Shown: positions 50,816 to 60,645 of the stretch, piece after piece | Numbering within the stretch: position 1 is the first letter of the stretch | Layout: each line of letters starts with the position of its first letter | NCBI RefSeq assembly: GCF_003609835.1 | Contig: NZ_AP017898.1 | Coordinates: 62,001-126,000, forward strand | Direction: 5' to 3' | DNA: 64,000 nt | From: Sphingopyxis sp. FD7 | GTDB taxonomy: Bacteria; Pseudomonadota; Alphaproteobacteria; Sphingomonadales; Sphingomonadaceae | Program-made: the position numbers and the translations under genes | The notes under the pieces: model-generated | The model's input: the letters and a program-made list of their open reading frames with translations, nothing else | What the model was told of the DNA's origin: nothing | Database searches by the model: none

Positions 50816-51915
50816 GCGCCCTCCATCCAGCTGACGATCGTTTTGCCCGCGCGCCGCGCCGCATAGGCCTGCACCAGCTGCACGGCATGGACGAGCAGCG
50901 AGATGACCGTCCACCATGCCACCGCGATCAGCCCGATGTCGGGGCGCCCGGCGAGGGTGGCGAAGAACAGGATCGCGAAATTGGGGTTGCGCCGCGCGGT
51001 GATCAGGCGAAACTGACTGTCGAACCGGCGCCAGACATGGACGTCCATGCCGAAATCCTTGATGAACAATCCCTCGATCACGCGCTGAAGGATATAGCCC
51101 GCGACGATGGCAATCATCACGATCAGGAAGGTCTGATCGGGCAGCGCAAGGCCCCAGGCGCCAAGCCCGACGCCCCAGAAATACCACCAGAAGGGCGGGT
51201 GAATGAGGTCGACGCCATGGTCCGCGACATTGCCCCATTTCGACGATGTGATCGTGCAGCGCGCGAGCTTTCCATCGACCGTGTCGAGCACCATGAAGAT
51301 GAAAGCCGCCAGCATCCCTTCCCAATACTGGCCTTGCGCAAAGAGCCAGGTCGCATAGATGCACAGCGCCGCGCCGATCGCGGTCACCATGTTCGGCGTC
51401 ATGCCGATGCTCGCCGCCCCGCGCGTCAGCCACAGCGCGAGTTCGGGCCAGAGATATTTGGTGAGCGCGTCGGTCACGCCCTTATAGGCGCCGAAATAGC
51501 TCTTCCGCTCGATCGCGCGCCGCGTTTCGGGGGTCAGCGGCTGAATGAAGGGGCAGTCGAGCTTGCGGAGCTGGCGATTATAGATTTGCGGATTGCCCTG
51601 ATAGTCGATGATCGACAGCGTGCCGCGGTTGGCGGCAATGTCGCCCGGCGTCATGCCGCCGACCAGATGCGCCATCACCAGCGCGTCGCCGTCCATCACC
51701 ACCGTGCCGGGAAGCGCGGCGACATGCCGCAGCCACACGGGATCGAAGACATAGGCCAGATTGACGTAAAGCCGCGCGCCCGATGGCCCCGCCGCCTCCG
51801 GCAGCCCTTCGGCGCGCGCCAGTCGGCGCAGGCGTTCGGCGTTGGTCATGCCCCAGATCGGGGTCGGATTGTCGCCGATCGGCGTCAGCGCGGGGAGAGA
51901 ATGATCGTCGGTCAT
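50812..51915 (-). CDS. CDP-alcohol phosphotransferase with N-terminal extension
   Basis: 367 residues. The membrane domain has the complete CDP-OH motif: DTVDGKLARC then TITSSKWGNVADHGVD, i.e. DGxxAR-x8-G-x3-D-x3-D, and about six TM helices (MVTAIGAALCIYATWLFAQG, FLIVMIAIVAGYILQRVIEG, and others). The first ~170 residues form an extra soluble domain (ARLYVNLAYVFDPVWLRHVA, GTVVMDGDALVMAHLVGGMT) not present in PgsA/PssA. It transfers a phospho-alcohol from a CDP-linked donor to an alcohol acceptor. A two-domain layout recalls di-myo-inositol-phosphate-phosphate synthases, where the transferase is fused to a cytidylyltransferase, but this N-domain lacks a nucleotide loop. Confidence 0.85.
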   Translation of the reverse strand: MTDDHSLPALTPIGDNPTPIWGMTNAERLRRLARAEGLPEAAGPSGARLYVNLAYVFDPVWLRHVAALPGTVVMDGDALVMAHLVGGMTPGDIAANRGTLSIIDYQGNPQIYNRQLRKLDCPFIQPLTPETRRAIERKSYFGAYKGVTDALTKYLWPELALWLTRGAASIGMTPNMVTAIGAALCIYATWLFAQGQYWEGMLAAFIFMVLDTVDGKLARCTITSSKWGNVADHGVDLIHPPFWWYFWGVGLGAWGLALPDQTFLIVMIAIVAGYILQRVIEGLFIKDFGMDVHVWRRFDSQFRLITARRNPNFAILFFATLAGRPDIGLIAVAWWTVISLLVHAVQLVQAYAARRAGKTIVSWMEGA

Positions 51916-53051
51916 CCGCCGCTCTTATCCTGCCCCGCGTCCATTGCAAGGAAGCGCAGGATCGCTTCGGCGCCGCGCGCCGCCGCGCCCGTGGGATCGC
52001 CGCCGATCGATTCGGCGAGGCGCGCGCGCTGGGCATCGGCATAGCGCGGATGGCGGCCGGGGGCGGCGTCGAGCGCGGCGGGCAGCTCGGCGAGGTCGTC
52101 GACGACATCGCCCAGCGTCCAGAAGAGATAATCGGGATCGTCCACCCAATCGACCCGGTGGGCGTTGAGGAAGATGCACGGGCGCGGCGTCGCCAGAAAC
52201 TCGTACACCTGGCTGCTGACGTCGCCGAGATAGAGGTCGGCGCCGCTGGTATAGCTCATGTCGAACAGGCGTTCGGAGCCGAGGTCGATATGGATTCGGC
52301 CCGGAACGCCAAGCCGCTCCACCTCGACGCGCTCGGCGTCGCTCGCGTCGGCGAACAGGCGGACGTGCGGCGCGACGACCAGGTTATAGCGATCCTGCGC
52401 CGCGAACCAGTCGATGATCGCGCGCCCGAACCGGTCCCACGACGACAGGTCGCGCCGGAAATGCGGTGCGTAGAGGATGGTCGGCCGGCCATTGTCGAAG
52501 ATCGGCGTTCGCGACGTTTGCAGGCGGCGCATCAGGTCGAGCTTCACATAGCCGGTAACCGCATAATGGCCGGGGCGGATCGTCCCCGCCTCGATCATCC
52601 GCGTCTCGCTCTTTTCGCCCGCGACGAGTGCGAAATCGAAATGGCGATCGCGCGCATCGAAGGTGATCGCCCGGTCGCCCGCGCCGTGCGGCGTGAAGAT
52701 GAGGCGCGTCCGGCGCGGCAGGAAATGGCGGATGGTTGTCGTCGTCCGCTCGGGGACGACGATCGCATCGAAACGGCGGAGGAAGGAAAGCGCGCCCATC
52801 AGGGTCGGCAGGCGCGGATTGCGGAACAGGCCGCGCGCGCGAAGCCAGCGCGCGATGCCCTTTTGCCCGAGCAGCGTGATTTGCGGCGCAAATCCCGGAT
52901 AGGCGAGCATGACCTGCTGCACGACAGGCAGATGATCTTCGCTCGCCACCGCGACCTCGACGGGCTGACCCTGCGCGGCCATTTCGGCGGCGATGGGCAG
53001 CGCGTGGAACAGATGGTGCGGCTCGCCGATGAAGAGGAAGAGGATGCGCAT
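51912..53051 (-). CDS. GT-B-fold transferase resembling CDP-glycerol glycerophosphotransferases
   Basis: 379 residues from ATG 53051, which has a GGAGG ribosome-binding site and overlaps the HAD gene stop by one base. N-terminal Rossmann MRILFLFIGEPHHLFHALPI; middle LIFTPHGAGDRAITFDARD, which matches the HG(A/T)xxK-like acceptor motif; C-terminal ADLYLGDVSSQVYEFLATPR then PCIFLNAHRVDW, matching the TDYSS-E/F donor motif of the CDP-glycerol glycerophosphotransferase/TagF family. Such enzymes add glycerol- or ribitol-phosphate units to a carrier, as in teichoic acids and some capsules. No signal peptide. Donor and acceptor are unknown. Confidence 0.72.
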   Translation of the reverse strand: MRILFLFIGEPHHLFHALPIAAEMAAQGQPVEVAVASEDHLPVVQQVMLAYPGFAPQITLLGQKGIARWLRARGLFRNPRLPTLMGALSFLRRFDAIVVPERTTTTIRHFLPRRTRLIFTPHGAGDRAITFDARDRHFDFALVAGEKSETRMIEAGTIRPGHYAVTGYVKLDLMRRLQTSRTPIFDNGRPTILYAPHFRRDLSSWDRFGRAIIDWFAAQDRYNLVVAPHVRLFADASDAERVEVERLGVPGRIHIDLGSERLFDMSYTSGADLYLGDVSSQVYEFLATPRPCIFLNAHRVDWVDDPDYLFWTLGDVVDDLAELPAALDAAPGRHPRYADAQRARLAESIGGDPTGAAARGAEAILRFLAMDAGQDKSGG

Positions 53052-53761
53052 CAACGAACCTCCGTTGACGCCGCTGCGGCGGCATCCTCGAAATCGGCGA
53101 CCTGCCAGCCATGCTTCGCCGCCAGCCGCGCGACCTTGTCGCCGCGCCCGACGAGCCAGGCCTCGCGCGCGAGCGCAAAGGTCGGCGCGTCGCTGACATG
53201 GTCCGAATAGGCGCGGATATGGGCGCCCTCGCACCCGTTGGCGGCGAGCCATTCGGCGACGCGCCGCGCCTTTTCGGCGCCATAGCAATTGGGTCCGTCG
53301 AGCGCGGGTAGCCAGTTTCCGGCAGCGTCGCGGCGATGGCGCGAGGCAATGACGGCGTCGAAGCCGAGCGCGTCGGCGATCGCGCGCGCGTAAAATTCGG
53401 GCGCCGCGGTCGCCATCAGCAGCCGGAAGCCCGCGGCGCGGTCGCGCGCGATGCAGGCGGCGGCGCCCGGCGGCACGTCGCGCGGCACGCGCCACGCCGC
53501 GAACCGCGTCGCGAGCCGCTCGGCGCGCGTCTGCGCAATGGTGCGGCCGAGCATCAGGCGGATCGCCGCGGGCTTGAACCGGTCGCGGCCATAAAGGCCG
53601 AGGGCATAGCCGATCATCAGCGCCGCGAGCGCGGGGAGCAGCAGCAACCGCCACGGCGCCTCGCGCCGCGCCGCCCACAGCAGGAACAGCGTGAAGGTCG
53701 GCGTGCGCAGCACGGTGCGGTCGAGGTCGTAGACCGCGACGCGGAGCGGGGTGTCGGTCAT
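53051..53761 (-). CDS. HAD-IB family phosphatase (SerB/PgpC-like)
   Basis: 236 residues. Motif I VAVYDLDRTVLRTPTF (nucleophile Asp in DLD), a hydrophobic segment (about 31-53, EAPWRLLLLPALAALMIGYA) that suggests membrane association, motif II LMATAAPEFYARAIADALGF, motif III/IV ANGCEGAHIRAYSDHVSDAP. Similar HAD-IB proteins include phosphatidylglycerophosphatase C, which dephosphorylates lipid phosphates. In this operon it could remove the phosphate left by the CDP-alcohol transferase. It overlaps the flippase end by 4 bp and the transferase start by 1 bp. Confidence 0.85.
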   Translation of the reverse strand: MTDTPLRVAVYDLDRTVLRTPTFTLFLLWAARREAPWRLLLLPALAALMIGYALGLYGRDRFKPAAIRLMLGRTIAQTRAERLATRFAAWRVPRDVPPGAAACIARDRAAGFRLLMATAAPEFYARAIADALGFDAVIASRHRRDAAGNWLPALDGPNCYGAEKARRVAEWLAANGCEGAHIRAYSDHVSDAPTFALAREAWLVGRGDKVARLAAKHGWQVADFEDAAAAASTEVR

Positions 53762-55302
53762 CGGTCGGCGGGTCCGATCAGGCGAAGGCGGCGCGCGGTC
53801 TTGCCGAGCGAGGCGCGGTCGGGAAGCGGCAGCGCAAGGCGCAGCGCCAGCCAGATCGCGGCGGCGGCGATGACCAGCAGCAAGGGCAGCGCGACCGGGT
53901 CGGGAAGCAGGTCGGCGAGCATCGCGGCAAATCCCGCGATGATCGTGATGCCGATCCCGCGCACTGCCACCGCCGGAAACTGCGCATCGAAGGGATGCAG
54001 CCGCTCGACCGCGGCGAGTTGCAGCGTCGGGATCGCGGCCATCACGACCAGCCCGATCGCGGTCGCCAGCGTCACGCCGGTCAGCGGGTCGATATGGCCG
54101 ACCATCAGCCATCCGGCGGCGACGGCGACGGCAACCCCGATGACGCTGGCGGTGAGCTGGTGGCGAAAGGCGGCGACGACCTGCAGCACCGGCGCCGAGA
54201 TGCCGAGCACCGCCTCGGCCGCGCGCGCGAAGAGCAGGATGACGAGCGCCGCCTGCGCCGCCTGCGCCTGATCGCCGAACAGGCTGAGCAGCGACGCGCT
54301 GCCCGCGGCGAGCACGGCGGCGAGCGGCAGCGCGATCGCCGCGATCAGCCGCGTCGCATAGGCATAGATGTCGGCGACCTGGCGCCGGTCGCGGCGCTCG
54401 GCGCTCGCGGCGAGCGGCGCCATCACATAGGTGAAGGCGATGCGCACCAGCTGCACGACGCTCGACAGCTTGCGCGCGATGGTGAAGAGGCCCGCCGCCG
54501 CCGCGCCCGCCGCGCCGGGGAGCAGCATGTTGAGGATCAGCGCGGGCGCGTCGCCGAACAGCCGCGTGATGACGTTCGACGGCAGGATCGACAGCCCCGC
54601 CCAGAAAGTGTCGCGCGATGTCCGTCCGGCCCATGGACCGCGCCAGAGATCGGCAAAGCTATATTGCCTGGCGAGCAGGCGGACCGACAGCGCGGCAGTG
54701 ATGCCAAGCGAGCAGAGATGCGCGATGAACAGGCCCTTGAGACCGAGGCCGCCGGCAAAGAAGAGGCCCGCGAAGACGAGGCGCAGCAATTGTTCCCACA
54801 CGATCCGCAGGCGGATTTCGGCGCCGAACACCATGCGCGCGCGCAGCGCCGAGGTCGCGATTTCGACGAAGGCCCAGAGCGGCAGCGCCCAGACGAAAAT
54901 CCTGATCGCCGGAATGACCAGCTCGCGATCCTTTGCCGCGACATTCAGAAGCGGCCCCAGTTCGGCAGCGAATATCGAAATCAGCGCGGCGACGAGGATA
55001 CACGGTCCGACGCCGAAGATCATCGCGGTGCGCAGCGCCGCCGCCGCCTCGGCGTCGCTTGCCGATTGCGGGACGGTGCGCTGCATCGCACTGGTCATGC
55101 CGAGGTCGAAGATATTTTCGATGAGGTTCACCGCCGCCCACAGCACGGCGTAGAGGCCATAGCCCGCAAGGCCGAACATCAGGACATAGAGCGGCTGCGC
55201 GACGATCTCGACTACCGCGCCCAGGCGCGCGAGCACCGTCGTGCCGAGCCCGCGCGCGACGCTGCGGCTGGTGACGGCGGGGTGATCGGCGGCTTCGCTC
55301 AT
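53758..55302 (-). CDS. Flippase of the polysaccharide biosynthesis/MOP (Wzx-like) superfamily
   Basis: 514 residues with about 12-14 predicted TM helices; N-terminal [20 protein letters not shown] and [20 protein letters not shown] are typical of lipid-linked oligosaccharide flippases. Basic loops alternate with hydrophobic stretches ([40 protein letters not shown]). It would move a lipid-linked glycan or phosphoglycan unit across the inner membrane. It is the first gene of the minus-strand operon that continues with the HAD phosphatase, the transferase, the CDP-alcohol transferase and HIT, all joined by 1-4 bp overlaps. Confidence 0.88.
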   Translation of the reverse strand: MSEAADHPAVTSRSVARGLGTTVLARLGAVVEIVAQPLYVLMFGLAGYGLYAVLWAAVNLIENIFDLGMTSAMQRTVPQSASDAEAAAALRTAMIFGVGPCILVAALISIFAAELGPLLNVAAKDRELVIPAIRIFVWALPLWAFVEIATSALRARMVFGAEIRLRIVWEQLLRLVFAGLFFAGGLGLKGLFIAHLCSLGITAALSVRLLARQYSFADLWRGPWAGRTSRDTFWAGLSILPSNVITRLFGDAPALILNMLLPGAAGAAAAGLFTIARKLSSVVQLVRIAFTYVMAPLAASAERRDRRQVADIYAYATRLIAAIALPLAAVLAAGSASLLSLFGDQAQAAQAALVILLFARAAEAVLGISAPVLQVVAAFRHQLTASVIGVAVAVAAGWLMVGHIDPLTGVTLATAIGLVVMAAIPTLQLAAVERLHPFDAQFPAVAVRGIGITIIAGFAAMLADLLPDPVALPLLLVIAAAAIWLALRLALPLPDRASLGKTARRLRLIGPADR

Positions 55303-55345
55303 CGCAGCGCACCTAAGCAGTATTCATGGGAAAGAAAAGCCGTGT

Positions 55346-55428
55346 GCCCCAGCGAAGGCGGGGGCCCGTCACCCGTTGGTGCTATTGGAAACCCGCCGGA
55401 GATGGATCCCCGCCTTCGCGGGGATACG
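55346..55428. repeat. Palindromic repeat family C, copy 1 (variant)
   Basis: Left arm GCCCCAGCGAAGGCGGGGGC and right arm ATCCCCGCCTTCGCGGGGAT are inverted; the loop is longer than in copies 2 and 3. It lies in the 220-bp gap between the flippase and sdhB starts (divergent), where promoters for both are expected. Confidence 0.8.
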
Positions 55429-55522
55429 CTTTGCAAGGATGGGGCTAAATCCCCCACCACCCCCTTGTCGACTCTGCCAATCGGGTCTAGGCAGCGCGCG
55501 ATTGCATAGGGAAGACTGCGAT

Positions 55523-56305
55523 ATGGCCCAATTTGTCCTGCCCAAGAACAGCCGTCCGCAAAAGGGCGGCAAGGTCCACACGGTCGAAGGCGCCACCAAC
55601 GTCAAAAGATTCAAGGTCTATCGCTACGACCCCGACAAGGGGCAGAACCCGCATTTCGACACGTTCGAGATCGACACCGATAAATGCGGCCCGATGGTGC
55701 TCGACGCGCTCATCAAGATGAAGAGCGAGCAGGATGCGACGCTGACCTTCCGCCGCTCGTGCCGCGAGGGCATCTGCGGCAGCTGTTCGATGAACATGAA
55801 CGGCAAGAACGGCCTCGCCTGCACCACCGCGATCGAGGATCTGAAGGGCGACATCACGATCACCCCGCTGCCGTCGATGGACGTCATCAAGGATCTGGTC
55901 CCCGACTTCACCCATTTCTATGCGCAATATGCGTCGATCGAACCCTGGCTGAAGACCAAGACGACGACGCCGAGCGGCAAGGAGCGGCTGCAATCGCCCG
56001 CCGAACGCGAAAAGCTCGACGGGCTTTACGAGTGCATTCTGTGCGCCTGCTGCTCGACGAGCTGCCCCAGCTATTGGTGGAACAGCGACAAGTTCCTTGG
56101 CCCCGCGATCCTGCTCCAGGCGTATCGCTGGCTCGCCGACAGCCGCGACGAGATGACCGGCGAGCGGCTCGACGAGCTGGAAGATCCCTTCCGCCTCTAT
56201 CGCTGTCACACGATCATGAACTGCGCCAATGCGTGTCCCAAGGGCCTCAGCCCCGCGCGCGCGATCGCCGAGATCAAGAAGCTCGAGGCCGAGCGGCAGG
56301 TTTGA
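55523..56305 (+). CDS. sdhB: Succinate dehydrogenase iron-sulfur subunit
   Basis: Electron-transfer subunit of complex II. 260 residues from ATG 55523. [2Fe-2S] ligands in [20 protein letters not shown] and GLACTT; [4Fe-4S] and [3Fe-4S] ligands in [20 protein letters not shown] and [20 protein letters not shown]. All cluster cysteines are present. sdhC, sdhD and sdhA are not adjacent: upstream is the divergent flippase, and downstream come a thioesterase and zapE. The ribosome-binding site is weak (AGGGAAG about 12 bp upstream). Confidence 0.97.
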   Translation: MAQFVLPKNSRPQKGGKVHTVEGATNVKRFKVYRYDPDKGQNPHFDTFEIDTDKCGPMVLDALIKMKSEQDATLTFRRSCREGICGSCSMNMNGKNGLACTTAIEDLKGDITITPLPSMDVIKDLVPDFTHFYAQYASIEPWLKTKTTTPSGKERLQSPAEREKLDGLYECILCACCSTSCPSYWWNSDKFLGPAILLQAYRWLADSRDEMTGERLDELEDPFRLYRCHTIMNCANACPKGLSPARAIAEIKKLEAERQV

Positions 56306-56334
56306 TGTTGGCTGACGCCAACGGCGGCACCGAC

Positions 56335-56395
56335 CCGCTCCCCCACCCGGCCTCCCGCAGTGTATCCTGGAATGGGAGGCCGGTTGGGGGAGCGG
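56335..56395. repeat. Long perfect-arm palindrome (family G) after sdhB
   Basis: Two 22-nt arms (56335-56356 and 56374-56395) pair with one mismatch around a 17-nt loop; the left arm begins CCGCTCCCCC and ends CGGCCTCCC. It lies 29 bp past the sdhB stop. With no T run on the plus strand it is a stable hairpin that may protect sdhB mRNA or end transcription without a T tract. Confidence 0.75.
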
Positions 56396-56429
56396 GCCGG
56401 TGCCGTTTCGCTTTTGCGAAAGGCGAAAA

Positions 56430-56918
56430 GTGAACGACGGCATCGAGGAACCGAAGCGCCGCGACCATTTCAGCGCCGAGGAACTGGACGGCGGCTGGGT
56501 CAGCTGGAATCTGAAAGACCCGACGCGCTTCAACGCCTTTATCGAACCGCTGACCGTGCGCGTCGAAGCGCCGACACCCGACGGGCGCCCGCGCGCGCGG
56601 GTGCGCATGATCCCCGAACGCAAGCACAGCAATCTGGGCGACAATGTCCATGGCGCGGTCAGCCTCGCGCTCGTCGACATCGCGCTGTTCGCGGCCTCGC
56701 ACCAGTTCGGTTCGCTCAACGCGGGCCATTCGGTGACGCTCGATCTGTCGACGCAGTTCGTCGGTGCGGGGCGCGTCGACGAACCTCTGGATGCGGTGGT
56801 CGAACTGGTGCGCGAGACGGGGCGGCTGATCTTCCTGCGCGGCCTCGTCGTGCAGGGCGCGGATGACAGCCATATTGTGCTGAGCTTTGCCGGGACGATC
56901 CGCAAGGCGAGCAAATGA
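56430..56918 (+). CDS. PaaI/hotdog-fold thioesterase
   Basis: 162 residues from GTG 56430, about 6-7 bases after AAAGGCG. Single hotdog domain: FIEPLTVRVEAPTPDGRPRA, RMIPERKHSNLGDNVHGAVS then LALVDIALFAASHQ (helix with the conserved Gly and Asp), GHSVTLDLSTQFVGAGRVDE and ELVRETGRLIFLRGLVVQGA. Acts on acyl-CoA thioesters; the specific chain is unknown. The stop overlaps the zapE ATG (ATGA). Confidence 0.87.
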   Translation: MNDGIEEPKRRDHFSAEELDGGWVSWNLKDPTRFNAFIEPLTVRVEAPTPDGRPRARVRMIPERKHSNLGDNVHGAVSLALVDIALFAASHQFGSLNAGHSVTLDLSTQFVGAGRVDEPLDAVVELVRETGRLIFLRGLVVQGADDSHIVLSFAGTIRKASK

Positions 56919-58054
56919 CCACCGTGCTTGCGGCCTATGACGCGCTCGTCGCGGCGGGCGAGCTTCGCCCCGATCCCGAACAGCGCGCGGCCGCCGCGCG
57001 GCTCGATCGCTTGCAGGCGGAGCTGGAGGCGGTGCCGAGGCGCGGCAGCCTGCTCTGGCGCCTCGCCGGTCGCAAGCCCGAGGCGCTGCGCGGCGTCTAT
57101 TTGTGGGGCGCGGTCGGGCGCGGCAAATCAATGCTGATGGATCTGTTCTGCGACCAGCTGGCGATCGAGCGGAAGCGGCGTGTCCATTTCCACGCCTTCA
57201 TGCTCGACGTCCATGCCCGGATGCGCGAGGTCAGGAAAAGCGAGAGCGGCGATCCCATCCCGCTCGTCGCCGAGGCGCTGGCGGAGAATGTCCGCTGCCT
57301 CGCCTTCGACGAGATGGTGGTGAACAACAGCGCCGACGCGATGATTCTCTCGCGGCTGTTCACCGCGCTGATCGACCGGGGGGTGACGATGGTTGCGACC
57401 TCGAACCGCCCGCCAAAGGATCTCTACAAGGATGGGCTCAACCGCGAGCATTTCCTGCCTTTCATCGCGCTCGTCGAGGACCGGCTCGACGTGATGGGGC
57501 TCAACGGCCCGACCGATTACCGCCGCGACCGGCTCGGCGACGGGGCGCGCTGGTTCGTGCCCGCCGATGACGCGGCGAGCGCGGCGCTGTCGGCAGCCTT
57601 CTTCCGCCTCACCGACTATCCACCCGAAGACCGCGCGCATGTCCCGTCGCTCGACCTCGACGTCGGCGGCGGCCGGACGCTGCATGTGCCGAAGGCGCTG
57701 AAGGGCGTGGCGGTCTTTTCGTTCAAGCGATTGTGCGGCGAGGCGCGCGGCGCCGCCGATTATCTCGCGGTGGCGCGGCATTTTCATACCGTCATCATCG
57801 TCGGTATCCCGCGCATGGGGCCGGAAAATCGTAACGAGGCGGCGCGCTTCGTGACGCTGATCGACGCGCTCTATGAATATAAGGTCAAGCTGCTCGCGAG
57901 CGCGGCGGCGATGCCCGATGCGCTCTATGTCGCGGGCGACGGCGCGTTCGAGTTCGAGCGCACCGCGAGCCGCCTCGCCGAAATGCAGTCCGACGACTAT
58001 CTGGCGCTAGGCCATGGCCAGCAGGATGCCCCCGGCAATCTTTCCCCAGCGTGA
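56915..58054 (+). CDS. zapE: AFG1-family ATPase, ZapE-like
   Basis: 379 residues. Walker A YLWGAVGRGKSMLMDLFCDQ (about 62-81), HFHAFMLDVHARMREVRKSE, Walker B CLAFDEMVVNN followed by SADAMILSRLFTALIDRGVT, sensor-like MVATSNRPPKDLYKDGLNRE, DYRRDRLGDGARWFVP, and C-terminal LYEYKVKLLASAAAMPDALY with RLAEMQSDDYLALGHG. AFG1/ZapE proteins act in cell division under stress and mitochondrial-type proteostasis. The usual Walker B follow-up in the family is DEFxVxDIADAM; here it is DEMVVNNSADAM. The last 48 bp overlap the convergent deacetylase gene. Confidence 0.92.
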   Translation: MTTVLAAYDALVAAGELRPDPEQRAAAARLDRLQAELEAVPRRGSLLWRLAGRKPEALRGVYLWGAVGRGKSMLMDLFCDQLAIERKRRVHFHAFMLDVHARMREVRKSESGDPIPLVAEALAENVRCLAFDEMVVNNSADAMILSRLFTALIDRGVTMVATSNRPPKDLYKDGLNREHFLPFIALVEDRLDVMGLNGPTDYRRDRLGDGARWFVPADDAASAALSAAFFRLTDYPPEDRAHVPSLDLDVGGGRTLHVPKALKGVAVFSFKRLCGEARGAADYLAVARHFHTVIIVGIPRMGPENRNEAARFVTLIDALYEYKVKLLASAAAMPDALYVAGDGAFEFERTASRLAEMQSDDYLALGHGQQDAPGNLSPA

Positions 58055-59050
58055 CGTGTTGGCGGTGACATAGGCGAGGCTGCGGACATAGCGTACCTCA
58101 TGCGCGAGATGGCCCGCCGCCTGCTGGGCGGTGCGGCGCAATGTCCGCATGGGGCGCGGTTCGGGTGGCCTGATCGATCCCGGCCGCGCGGGCGGCGGGG
58201 GCAGATCGGTGAAACCGCCGCTGGTCACGCGGTCGTCTTCGGCGACCGCCTGGCACAGCGCCTCCATACGCGCGATAGCCAGCCGATTGGCAACGGCGCG
58301 GTCGCGGCTCAACAGCTCGAAACTGTGGCTGAAGGCCGAGAACTGGATCGCGCCGCTGTCGGCCGCATGGCCGAGCGCATCGCGCATTTCCTCTTCGGAC
58401 ATGGCGCACAGCTGCGCCGGGCGAAAGCTGTCGGCGCGGTCCATCAGCCCGCTGACCGGCACTTCGCACACGCCATGATGCATCCGCATCCCGATATTGC
58501 CGCGGTCGAGCGCGATGTCGCAGCCATGGCCGACATAGGCGCCGTTGAAACTGCTGTCATAGGCGAAGCCCAGCGCGGCGAGCGCGCGCAGCGTGTCGTC
58601 GTTGGCGCCGAAATTGCCCGCGCGAAAGGCGACCGGATCGGGCGCGCCGGCGCGCACCAGCATGTCCGCGGCCAAACCGATCAGCTTTTTCTGCGCGGCG
58701 AGCGGGAAGTCGCCGATGTTGCGCCCGGTCAGCCGCCCGACCGGATTGAAGCGCGCGAAGGCGAGCCATTCGGTGTGGATGTGGAGCTGCACCTCGTGCC
58801 CGCGCGCGACGATCGGTGCGACGATGTCGCGGACGATCGACGGCCCGTGGACGAGCGCGGGCATCGGATCGACGAAAAACACGCCCTTGAGGCCGTATCT
58901 TTCGAGCATGTCCATCTGGAAGACGATGCCGAAATCCCCGTCGCGGCAGCGGCCGAGGATTGAGCTTTCAAAATTGGCGCGCGCGTCCTGGCCGCGTTGA
59001 TAGAGGCCCGCCGACAATTCGGTGTCGAAGCTGATGATGGCACGCGTCAT
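58007..59050 (-). CDS. Polysaccharide deacetylase-like protein
   Basis: 347 residues. NodB-like motifs: RAIISFDTELSAGLYQRG (Asp near the N-terminus), GLKGVFFVDPMPALV, GHEVQLHIHTEWLAFARF (H-x-H, metal site), PDPVAFRAGNFGANDDTLRA (RAGxxG), FAYDSSFNGAYVG. The C-terminal region (about 270-347) is basic and proline-containing with no clear domain. Similar proteins in sphingomonads sit near surface-polysaccharide genes and may remove N- or O-acyl groups. It overlaps the zapE 3' end by 48 bp (tail to tail). Confidence 0.78.
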   Translation of the reverse strand: MTRAIISFDTELSAGLYQRGQDARANFESSILGRCRDGDFGIVFQMDMLERYGLKGVFFVDPMPALVHGPSIVRDIVAPIVARGHEVQLHIHTEWLAFARFNPVGRLTGRNIGDFPLAAQKKLIGLAADMLVRAGAPDPVAFRAGNFGANDDTLRALAALGFAYDSSFNGAYVGHGCDIALDRGNIGMRMHHGVCEVPVSGLMDRADSFRPAQLCAMSEEEMRDALGHAADSGAIQFSAFSHSFELLSRDRAVANRLAIARMEALCQAVAEDDRVTSGGFTDLPPPPARPGSIRPPEPRPMRTLRRTAQQAAGHLAHEVRYVRSLAYVTANTSRWGKIAGGILLAMA

Positions 59051-60297
<1,247 letters not shown>

Positions 60298-60298
<1 letters not shown>

Positions 60299-60645
60299 TG
60301 GACCTGTTCCTGCTCCTTGGCATCCTGATCGGGGCGCCGATCCTCGTGGTCGGCGGCATCCAGTATCTGATTTTCAAGTTGGCAGGTGGCATGGCGCTTA
60401 GGGTGGTGTGCGCGATTGCGGCATCCTATTGCGCCTTTGTCCTGATTTCCGCGTACGGCGCTCCGCCGCTCCTTGGAAACAAGGCTGCGTACGCCGGGGT
60501 CGCAGATGGCGTCACAGCGATACTCCTTCTGGAATGTCTCGCGATTTTGCTCTGGCCTTTGGCGCGGCGCTTTTTTGGTTTGAATATGGCCGCTGAAACG
60601 CGGCGCGCGGCTGAGGCCGAACAGACGATAGGAATTAGTAAATGA
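60298..60645 (+). CDS. Small membrane protein between mdh and sucD
   Basis: 115 residues, starting at the ATG in TGATG after mdh. Three hydrophobic segments ([60 protein letters not shown]) and a short basic/acidic C-tail ([14 protein letters not shown]). No known domain. It is coupled on both sides: one-base overlap with mdh and ATGA overlap with sucD. Base composition is less GC-rich than its neighbours in the second half. Confidence 0.72.
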
